A stretch of 64,000 bases of DNA from positions 64,697-128,696 of the forward strand of contig PDIP01000082.1 of NCBI GenBank assembly GCA_002811645.1, read 5' to 3'. Below the pieces are notes generated by a model. That model was given only the letters and a program-made list of their open reading frames with translations, searched no databases and had not been told where the DNA came from. Position 1 is the stretch's first letter. Every line of letters begins with the position of its first letter. The DNA is from Corallochytrium limacisporum. Taxonomy: Eukaryota; Opisthokonta. A program made the translations under genes and the position numbers. Positions 43,560-51,794 of this stretch are shown here, in pieces.

Positions 43560-45825
43560 GATTTATGATCCCCCCTTCGGTACTCGCAGAGATCCCAGCA
43601 ATCTGGGTTTCAAACTTGGTTTTCCTATGGCTTCATTGGTACCAATCCGGTTGTTATATAGCTTTTGGTACCGTCATAGGACGCAAATTTGTCTACATAC
43701 CACATTCTGGAGACATGCAAGTCCCTTCGGACGAATTGAGCTTAGGTCACAGATATGCCCAAGCACATAGAGCCGCCACTGATTGCCTTCCCCCCCCGGG
43801 TCACCTTTGCGTTGGTACCTTTAATTGCGTGGGACGGGATGAAAACGCTCATATATTCAGTCCTGGGTAGGTTGACCCCCTCGATGGTTCCACAGTTTTA
43901 GTCCCCTTGTTCCCTCCCCCTGCCCGACCCAACTGTTTTCCGCTTTGAATCAACGGACGGAAATATTGCGTGGGTGTGAGGAGGGGACCCTGGGGCCCTG
44001 TTTTGGGCCAGCAGACAACCAATGTTCCCCGGGAGCCCCACACACGCGCAGTGCCCAGTGAATGCAGAGTGCACTCATTGTGCGACGGTGGATGACACGC
44101 CAGAGTTTGCACAGGTATCGCCCGACAAGAAACTAGAAAACCGGGACAGAGGTTGCCAATTCCGCACAGCCGGTCTTTTGGCCGGACTCCCTCCATCTGT
44201 TGATGAGCACGCACCGGTCTCGTGGCCAACTTGAGGCCCGTCTCATTCTTTGCCAGCACTTGTCTCTATAGAATCTGTTCCGTGGGGAAGGGTGGGACGA
44301 AGACTAGATAACCCCTTACGGACACAGAGCGTGAATCCAAAAGGACAAAAAAAAAATTCCTCCCTTTTTTTTCCTTATGACCTAAGCGAAATTCGCGGAC
44401 GCAATGGCGCTGTTTTCCGGTGGTACCTCACCCGAATTTGATGACCATGGAACTCACTGAATATACAGCTCTCCTTTAATCCCCTAACCCTCCTGCTTCC
44501 AGGGTGGGGATGGCTCGGAACAAAAGAACGATGGAAGTTTGGGAAGGGGGGGGTTGGGGGAAGGGGAAGTTTTCTTTTTGGTGGGTCGGTGTGGTACGGC
44601 CTAGTGGGCTGCTATGAATTTGCTCTTCGAATAACAACGGTCCGGACGAGGAATGGGATAAGGGGGAGGAGAGTGTGGACGCGGGATCGTCGGCAACACC
44701 GGGAAAGTTGAGGAAGCCCGTGTATAAGAGAGAGAGAGAGAGAGGATGGCTGTTGGATCGAGGGAGGTGCCTTGCCTGGTGATGGAAGAGGGGGATACGA
44801 GGCCAAGACCCACCCACCCCCCATTGCGGGAAATACTTTCTCAAACAAATTGTATTATATTTGGTCAAAAAGTTTTTTCGGATTGCATAATGCTGGATGG
44901 TACGCAATTCCGGTTTTGGTGTATACCACGTACGTTGTTTCGGACTGGCAGCGGCCGTCATCTATCTCACCGCTGCTCTGAAAATGTCTCAAAACCACAC
45001 CGACTTCGTTGATAAGCAAAGACTGATAGATGGTACCCCTTCTGAAATCACTTTGTTGCATGGTCCACGCAAGTGGCGTCGAACTAGCCGTCAAGTGAAT
45101 GTGCCACAAATGGAGCGACTTTAGAAAAAGGAATCCCGTTGTGCCATGGATTCTCACGTCACATTCGTACAATTTGAGCAATCCCATCTATCATCTCTAG
45201 AATGGAAGGCCTGAGATATTCAAGGTCCGGGTATGATGTGGATGAAACCATAACGTGGTTGTCCTTCACATGAGCTGCGGGACGCGGCACCGTACCCAAC
45301 GTCGACTTGCTCGCTCTCTACCGAGTTTGTGTTCATAAACTGCAAGGCACGAACAGAATGATTTCAACCCTACCACATCCCTCCCCCCCCTCTCTGTGTG
45401 AATTGATACGTACAGCCACATAGAGAAAAGGTACCAGTTGTACAGAATTAGTAGTCACCAACGTACCGTCGCCCACTAGGGGGACCAAGAGCGTATTCTA
45501 AAAAAGAATCCGTGAATCAACAGGGGGCTCTGGGGCAGTCCGAACGCCGTACTGCTTGCCCTCCTCGTTTGTGCGAAGAGGCATTAGCAAAAGCTACATT
45601 AACTGCCTCACCGTGTTTACCCCGTGTGTACAGTTCTCCCTTGATCGGTACGGGTTAAGGAGCGGCGACGAAAATTGGGACAGTGCATTCGAAAGGCTTG
45701 GTAACAAAATCAGTGGTCGAGTCATTGTAGCAAGTCTTTGATATGAGAACCTTTTGGTGGAGGTTGAAGGGGAGGACGGGCTAATATCAAGGATGTGACA
45801 TTGGTCAAACGCCGACTTTGAAAAG
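43560..45825. promoter_or_regulatory. Intergenic region between divergent six-Cys paralogues
   Basis: A 2.27 kb head-to-head spacer that must hold both promoters. No gene is supported. Features are a C8-G3 run at 43790-43800, a GA repeat at 44728-44745, poly-A/poly-T pairs near 44347-44372, and several GGTACC sites that are not clearly enriched over chance. Confidence 0.55.
44728..44745. repeat. (GA)n microsatellite
   Basis: A short uninterrupted GA run. Confidence 0.9.
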
Positions 45826-46725
45826 ATGTTGAAACGATACCACATCGTCGTATTGTTCATGTTCATAGTAGTTGTGACTGTGAACGTAATATTTCCGGGC
45901 TCGAACTTCCAGACAATTGACTTTGGAGTGAATACCCAGACCGCCGATCATGGCTTGGTCTATTTTGATATTCTGAGCCCAAAGGTCAACTTTGACGCAA
46001 GGCTCCTCGTGCAGTCGCTCCAAAGGCCTGATAAAGAACATTGGGGCAACGTAGAAGACAACGAGATCGTTTACCGACATCGGAACAACGTGAAGTGTTG
46101 CCAACCTCCACTCGGAGACCCCACCAGAAATGACATCACCATTCATGAGCCCCATCCCGATAAGTATTGGGCATTGGAGGTCCTCGAACGGGACGAAAAT
46201 AGTGCACTAGTTTACATTTACTATGTCCACCACGGTGACGACTTTATGAATTGCATTGTTCTCACCCACCCAGAAAAGGATAGACAGACGGGTCTGGAAG
46301 AGCGAACTCTAATCGTTGCAGACAATCCGAATGGCAAGGCGTGGGGTCTACCAGGGTGCGGGTATCCTGAAGGAGAATATACTTTCCGCCTTAAAAGGGC
46401 ACAGTCCCTACCCAATGGTACCCACACATTCTACATTCGTACCATTGACGGCAAGTCTGGCATTGTGATAAAGGACCGGCTTATGTACGAAATCGCCGCT
46501 GGAGACGCAAGTGAGCAAGAGTTTCGAGTCGTCGAGGTCCTGCCCCATTCACCAGTTTATCCACAGACGAGGGTCTTCAATTGGAAAGATAGGGAACTGC
46601 AAACTGATAACTGCTACTTGCACTACTGGCCGAAGCGGGTCTGGAACAACTTGCTCCTTGGAGACAAAGTCATTGAATGTGACATAGAACACGAAGGAGA
46701 TGGACGCATTATTGGCGTAGAGTAA
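45826..46725 (+). CDS. Putative secreted or signal-anchored six-cysteine protein (paralogue B)
   Basis: A 299-residue protein paralogous to the product of 42663-43559. A strongly hydrophobic N-terminus (7-23, IVVLFMFIVVVTVNVIF) acts as a signal peptide or signal anchor. Six cysteines at 91, 92, 143, 178, 263 and 285 correspond one-to-one to those of paralogue A, with similar spacing. Shared blocks are KCCQ, DKYWALEVL, YIYYVHHGDDFMNC, the AWGLPGCG region, YIRTIDG, AAGDASEQEFRVVEVLPHSPVYP and NCYLHYWP. Unlike A it has no hydrophobic C-terminal tail, so it is not predicted to be GPI-anchored. The ATG at 45826 starts the frame. The family is not recognised. Confidence 0.87.
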   Translation: MLKRYHIVVLFMFIVVVTVNVIFPGSNFQTIDFGVNTQTADHGLVYFDILSPKVNFDARLLVQSLQRPDKEHWGNVEDNEIVYRHRNNVKCCQPPLGDPTRNDITIHEPHPDKYWALEVLERDENSALVYIYYVHHGDDFMNCIVLTHPEKDRQTGLEERTLIVADNPNGKAWGLPGCGYPEGEYTFRLKRAQSLPNGTHTFYIRTIDGKSGIVIKDRLMYEIAAGDASEQEFRVVEVLPHSPVYPQTRVFNWKDRELQTDNCYLHYWPKRVWNNLLLGDKVIECDIEHEGDGRIIGVE

Positions 46726-46967
46726 GAGGAAGGAGGACGCGATATTGATGAAGCCGCACCAGGTAACGAACGTCGTGACAATCGTCAACAGGGGAACCGT
46801 GTCGTTTGATTGACCACCCATTATCCCCAAGTCATCACATGATCAACAACATCCATAGTGGTCATGACATTCATTGTCATTGTCCTTTTCATATTCGAAG
46901 TTTACCATAGATACATTCATGCATGCCCAATATACATTTCGAACGTATGTTTCTTTAGTCAGGTTAA

Positions 46968-48068
46968 CTAGCTGGCATTAATTCCCAGGGCCATACTGCG
47001 CTGCTCTACCGAGGCCGGAAGGACAACATTTTGCATCAGCCGCATCACAGAAGTGGGAGCGTACTGGATAAGGAAGAGCTGGAGGTAGTGAGTGGGGTAC
47101 CCCATGGATTGTTGAAGACCAATCTTGTTTAGGGTGTCCTGGACGTACGGTTCGGTGGCTGTTGTGAACCCGTAAGGATCTGCTTCTGTCTTGGTCATGT
47201 TGGAAGACACAAAGCTTGGGGTGATGGCTACCACATCAATACCGTGCTGGCGGCATTCCTCACCGTGGACCATGCTGAAGTGCAGATTAAAGGCCTTGGT
47301 GGCGGAATAGATGGCCAGCCTAGGGGCATTAATCTTTGTGGTATACGAAGAGAGGTTGATGATCGCGGCCTTGTCGGCATTCTTCAAGGCGGGCATCAAG
47401 ATGCGGGTTAGTTTGGCAGGATAGATACAGTTGACGACAATCTGGTCCTCAATCTCCTGGAGGTCGGTCTCCTCCAACAGATCGGGGTGGTCAGGCGCGG
47501 TACCGACATTGTTAATCAGCAGAGCTAGCTTACCGTTGCATGCGGTTTGTACCTTTTCCAGAACACGGTTAACCTCAGTCTCAGACTTATGTGCAGCATT
47601 GCTGATGGCGTAGTCAACGGTAACGTCTTCGACGACGGCAGTGATCTCTTTCTGAACACGCTGCAGCTTTGTTTCAGTGCGACCCACAAGTAAAATGTTA
47701 AAACCACGAGCGGCTAATTCCTTGGCATACGCCTCACCGATACCGGACGTGGAACCAGTCACTACAGCCCAGGCCGTACCTCGGCCTTCAGGCTGGAATT
47801 TCCCCAGATCAACCTTGCGGAGGTAAACCTCATACACCCAGGCGATTAAAGAGTACATCAAGTAGATGAAAGTGAGGGCACCCAAAATAGCGAACGGGGG
47901 AAAGAACACACTCAGGCCTAGCACAGGAAGTGCCACAGGCAGGGCCAGAATTCCCAGAGTGGTCTTCTGCGCAAAATCCAAGAGCATCTCATAGAATTCC
48001 CAAGACTTGACAGTCTGTTTGAACACGGCCGGAGCCATGTCCATGGCATTAACCTTTCCAGACGACAT
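46968..48068 (-). CDS. Very-long-chain 3-oxoacyl-CoA reductase (HSD17B12/Ifa38-like)
   Basis: A 366-residue ER-membrane short-chain dehydrogenase of the HSD17B12/Ifa38 group, the NADPH-dependent second step of fatty-acid elongation; animal members also act on 17-ketosteroids. Hydrophobic segments lie at about 37-80 (LGILALPVALPVLGLSVFF and the following ALTFIYLMYSLIAWV). The cofactor motif TGSTSGIGEAYAKEL, the NNVG motif and the catalytic Ser...YSATK follow as in the family (INLSSYTTK, IYSATKAFN). No dilysine retention signal ends the protein (LGINAS). The ATG at 48066-48068 is the first in frame; the 13 codons upstream open only with TTG. The lineage-level function is secure; steroid activity is not inferable. 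Confidence 0.93.
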   Translation of the reverse strand: MSSGKVNAMDMAPAVFKQTVKSWEFYEMLLDFAQKTTLGILALPVALPVLGLSVFFPPFAILGALTFIYLMYSLIAWVYEVYLRKVDLGKFQPEGRGTAWAVVTGSTSGIGEAYAKELAARGFNILLVGRTETKLQRVQKEITAVVEDVTVDYAISNAAHKSETEVNRVLEKVQTACNGKLALLINNVGTAPDHPDLLEETDLQEIEDQIVVNCIYPAKLTRILMPALKNADKAAIINLSSYTTKINAPRLAIYSATKAFNLHFSMVHGEECRQHGIDVVAITPSFVSSNMTKTEADPYGFTTATEPYVQDTLNKIGLQQSMGYPTHYLQLFLIQYAPTSVMRLMQNVVLPASVEQRSMALGINAS

Positions 48069-49244
48069 GCTCGCTCCCAACGTAACTAACCTACAGGGTA
48101 AGAACAAGGAACTAGATTTCGTAGTCCTTTAGACTGTGTGATCCCGCCTGGGCCATGTACCTTCTAGAGATCAGCACAATTTTCGACTCAAATTGGCTTC
48201 CTCGTCAATGCTGGCTTCTGTCGTCTTCTGGCTTTTGTGTATCTCTGATTACAATTTAGTTCAAACCCGTACGCGTGATATCGTAGTCTCACAGCACTTG
48301 ACACAATCGGGCAGCACATCTCTTTCTCTCCCCCCCTCTCCCCCGGGGTTCCCCTTCCCCCTCCAAATTCAGTACGAGGGTTGCCTTATAGTAAGAGAAG
48401 GCGACACGAAGTCAAACTTCCCAGCTCATTGGACACTCACTGTCCGGCACAGAGAATTCGTGCTCGCCATTGTGCGACAGCGTCGTGGCCCGCAAGAATT
48501 CATGCCGCTCTATTTTTCTCACAGAAAGGGAACGAAAGGAGAGATCTGCTGGGGATGGTTCGGGACTTGGGAAAGGGGGGAGGGGGAAACCGTGCAGAGG
48601 GTACCGTTCACCACTCATGGAAAAATGCTGGAGAAACTGCGTGCGTGTAATTAGTTCCCAAGCACACCTTTGCCCGAGCGCGTCCTGTGCTCCTGCGATG
48701 AGCTCCTGCTCCGCGCAGTGTGACACGCTCAGTCTGGAGTGAGTGAAAAGGACTGGGAACTCGCCCTTGCCTCTTGGAATTTTCACATTTCACGCCTGTC
48801 ACGTCTCTCCCGCTCTCTAAATTGAGGGACTCGAGAGAAGGGGAAGAGAGAGGGACGGCGGTGTGCCCACCTGGGCACGCAATTGCCAAGTCCCGCGGCA
48901 CGGAGGGACGGGACCCCTGAAACTCGGCCAACAACCCGTCTGTTGCCCTGAAGTCCTTATCCTTTTTCCTTGCCCCCCCCCCCAAGGGGGGGTTTAGGGG
49001 AGGGGCCATCAGGCGACTGGTCATCCGACGCTGTGCTGGTGCTCCAAACGGTATGCTTAGAGATAAATGGTGCCCATTATACATGCACCTCGCCTTAGAC
49101 CATCAAGACAGAAGCAGTGCGCAAGGTCTTTTGCATGATGAACTGAATCCGGCAGAGACACCAAATCATCGAGTTTTTAGCAATTGATTCGTTACCAAGT
49201 TTTGAAGCCCAAGGTAAATTAGTGAAAGTACTACTGTTCTATTC
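48069..49244. other. Intergenic region, HSD17B12-like to SREK1-like
   Basis: A 1.18 kb region between two co-oriented minus-strand genes with no supportable gene. It holds poly-C at 48329-48336 and the C11-AA-G7 block at 48973-48992. Confidence 0.65.
48973..48992. repeat. C-run/G-run self-complementary block
   Basis: Eleven C, AA and seven G, followed by TTTAGGGGAGGGG. It lies about 250 nt downstream of the SREK1-like stop. Confidence 0.8.
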
Positions 49245-50975
49245 TTACCTGCGACGGTTTCGCGGGGGTACAACTGCGCTTGAGACCATTGGTACGGGAC
49301 TTTGATCGAAGGGTTCTGCGCGGCCTTCGTGGGCTGGTGGAGTCGAAGGACGAGACGGGGGATGACGGAGGCTGTGGTGGGACTCTGAGTACACTTGTTC
49401 AGCGCCCACGTCTTCTAAAGAGCGACTGTCACGACGGCGTCGTTTACGGTCTCCGTAAGAGGTGGGTGATAGTGATGCATCGCGATGGTTTCCATCCCGA
49501 TCACTGTCCCGAGTTCGGCGCTGTCGAGCCTTTCTCGACAATGACTTTTCATATTCGTCCCGATGGCGATGTTCACGATCTTTACGGTCACGGTAACGGT
49601 CCCGATCCGAGCCCCTTCGCTCATGATCCCGGACACGGTCGCGCGAACGATCGCGCGAGCCGTCTCGGTCACGCGAGTAGCGACGTCCACCTCTGCGTCT
49701 GCGATCTCGGTCTTTGTCATCATTGCGTGCGTTCTCCCAGTCAAGGTCTCTGTCAGCTTTATATTCCCTTTTCTCTCGGTAGCGATCTCGGTCACGCTCG
49801 TAATCCCTTTCGTCGACCATACGCTCTCTCCGCCGCTGTTCCCTGTTATCATGGCGATGCCTAAAGCCACGGCTGTCCATACGATCATTGTATGGGTCTA
49901 CTTCCGAGAACCGTTCTGGGCTGTTGCGTTCAGAGTGATTCTGGTCGTTTTCACGCCTGCTGTCTCGATCATTTCGGGAACGGCGATACCTGTCATCCTG
50001 GTCGCCACTGCGGTAATCGCTGTAGCCACCTCTGTCGTGATCTCGATGACGATCCCTATTTCGATCAAAGTCACGACTACTATGGCGGTAAGTATTGCCC
50101 CTCTGGTCTCTATCTGGTGTCCACGATCGACCACGGCCGTCGCGAGGATCAGTTTGCCGCTCAGCAAGAAAGTTCTTGTCTGCTAAGAGATCCTCACCTG
50201 CAATTAGCGCTCGATCCGGATCATCTTTATCCGCCTGGTTCATTGATAAGACGCCACTGAGTTCATGCTGCTTATTCATTTGCCAATGAAAGAGCCAGCT
50301 GTCTCCAGTCTTAAGCGGTTTCTTGATGAAGTGTTTGCACGGTCCCTTTTTCAGGCGACGTCCACGAAGATTCTCATCGTAATTCATTGCCCGTACAGCA
50401 GCTTCCTCAGATGTAAATTCAATGAAACCAAAGCGTGGATCCGTTCCAGGTTCTCCGTTTACTCTCGCAAAATTAACATCACCAATGGCGCTAAAGTGAT
50501 CCCACATTTCCAAAGGAGTAATATCGCTGGGCAGGTTCCCAACATAGATCATTTTCTTTGCCTCTATGCGTCTCTCTGGATCTGATTCGGCAGTTCCTGA
50601 CTCCCTCTTACCATTCAAAAATACATCCTTGCTCATTCCCGCGCTCGCTGCTACGGCAGCAGGTAAAGCCACCTTCGCATGCTTAACCTTGTCCAGTTCG
50701 GGCCACTTCTTCAGACGACCTACAATGAGGGAACGGTCAAATAAAACGGTGCCAGTAAGATGTAAGCAAATATCTCCGTCATTCGCACGCTTGAATTCAA
50801 TATATGCCGTTTTCGGCGACAACTCACCTTGGCTGGGGAACGTAGGAATAATGTCCATGCGCTCAACCTCCCCGATATATTCCAAGAGTTCGCGAACATG
50901 GTGTTCCTTTACAATTGGTGCGATGTTTGTGAATTGCACAAGCTTGGCTGGTAGAACTGTTCTACTTGAAGCCAT
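49245..50975 (-). CDS. SREK1-like RNA-binding protein, two RRMs and RD/RS tail
   Basis: A 576-residue SR-related protein, probably a nuclear splicing regulator. RRM1 (about 10-90) is atypical and resembles SREK1/SRrp86 (VQFTNIAPIVKEHHVREL, HLTGTVLFDRSLIVG). RRM2 (about 142-215) is canonical, with RNP2 MIYVGNLP and RNP1 RFGFIEF. From about residue 285 the protein is rich in Arg-Asp, Arg-Glu and Arg-Ser dipeptides, with DRDR/RDRDRYRDR-type repeats, as in other RD-type splicing proteins. It ends PPRNRRR. The ATG at 50973-50975 is the first in frame. A likely 5'-leader intron with a TACTAAC branch site lies just upstream. Assignment to SREK1 rather than another two-RRM SR protein is a moderate-confidence inference. 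Confidence 0.85.
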   Translation of the reverse strand: MASSRTVLPAKLVQFTNIAPIVKEHHVRELLEYIGEVERMDIIPTFPSQGELSPKTAYIEFKRANDGDICLHLTGTVLFDRSLIVGRLKKWPELDKVKHAKVALPAAVAASAGMSKDVFLNGKRESGTAESDPERRIEAKKMIYVGNLPSDITPLEMWDHFSAIGDVNFARVNGEPGTDPRFGFIEFTSEEAAVRAMNYDENLRGRRLKKGPCKHFIKKPLKTGDSWLFHWQMNKQHELSGVLSMNQADKDDPDRALIAGEDLLADKNFLAERQTDPRDGRGRSWTPDRDQRGNTYRHSSRDFDRNRDRHRDHDRGGYSDYRSGDQDDRYRRSRNDRDSRRENDQNHSERNSPERFSEVDPYNDRMDSRGFRHRHDNREQRRRERMVDERDYERDRDRYREKREYKADRDLDWENARNDDKDRDRRRRGGRRYSRDRDGSRDRSRDRVRDHERRGSDRDRYRDRKDREHRHRDEYEKSLSRKARQRRTRDSDRDGNHRDASLSPTSYGDRKRRRRDSRSLEDVGAEQVYSESHHSLRHPPSRPSTPPAHEGRAEPFDQSPVPMVSSAVVPPRNRRR

Positions 50976-50992
50976 AGTGTGTGCGTCTGTTT

Positions 50993-51026
50993 CTAAATTC
51001 AAAGATCGTTAGTATCCACTACCTAC
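50993..51026 (-). other. Candidate 5'-leader intron of SREK1-like gene
   Basis: On the minus strand the leader reads ...GAG|GTAGGT...TACTAAC...TTTAG|AAACAG, ending 18 nt before the ATG. The branch site TACTAAC (51008-51014, complement) is a perfect consensus, 14 nt from the acceptor. The nearest donor gives a 34-nt intron. The GTAAGA donor at 51115 would give 123 nt. The acceptor side is well supported and the donor uncertain. Confidence 0.5.
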
Positions 51027-51794
51027 CTCATCGCGTAACATGTATTCTCCTGAACGATGCCATTGAAAAGAAATGAAATAAATGGTAGGACCAATGCTCA
51101 AAGTCAAATTCTTACATGTTAGTAATGAATGGATGACAGTACATATTCACTATTCCTGACCTCAGATGCCTAACTTTCCTTCACATTACTCATTCATAAT
51201 TCCTATTTCCGTGGCACTGATACCGACAGAATAGAAAACTGCAACCCGGGTACAAACGGCTTCGATTGTTTCTCTTCGAATTCGCAAACTTTGGCGGCGG
51301 TTAAATCAATTTGTACCACAATCTTAGCCGCGAACAAACCAAACCAAAACCGTACAAGTAGGCATCAAGTTGGTGACGTGTTGCAAAGACTGCCTTCATC
51401 TGGTTGAAAGCCAAGGGTTCAGGCACCAACGGAAGACAGCGCGGATCCATGCTCGGGGGGCATTCCCTGTAGACGTACTCGACTTTTTGCGGGTCTCTCT
51501 CCTTTGCCTATAACGCGCGCGCCCTCCCCCCTAGCAATTTCTCTCTTCCCGCGTGTCCGGGTCCCCGGGCCGGGCAGGGCTGACGGACAGAGGGTCGGGC
51601 AGACATGCATTTGCGACGCTGGTGACCTGTCGCAGGGTGAGTACCATTGAGTATTTCAACACCCAAGATTCAGTGTGGAACGGTGGATTGCTTAACTTTG
51701 TATCGCAATGGGACAGCACAGAGAGAAGCGGCGGCGATGGGGTAAGTGAGTGAAGATCGCCTCCTTGGCAAACTTGGAGCAAACCTTTTCCAGA
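51027..51794. other. Divergent promoter region, SREK1-like / 774-residue gene
   Basis: The head-to-head intergenic spacer should hold both promoters, part of the SREK1-like leader and the leader of the plus-strand gene with its candidate intron (51742-51793). No other gene is supported. Confidence 0.6.
51742..51793 (+). other. Candidate 52-nt 5'-leader intron
   Basis: A GTAAGT donor at 51742 and a pyrimidine-rich acceptor CCTTTTCCAG ending at 51793 flank 52 nt placed directly before the ATG at 51795. Splicing would move that ATG next to the upstream exon. An ATG at 51709 would read into a stop shortly after the junction, so the intron is more likely in the untranslated leader. No perfect branch site was seen. 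Confidence 0.45.

Noticed and set aside
43560-45825. Apparent enrichment of GGTACC palindromes between the six-Cys genes
   Set aside because: A count over the intergenic DNA is close to what chance predicts for a 6-mer, so no regulatory meaning is claimed.
49280-50289. Long plus-strand frames opposite the SREK1-like gene
   Set aside because: They are shadows of the Arg/Asp/Ser repeat codons of the real minus-strand gene.
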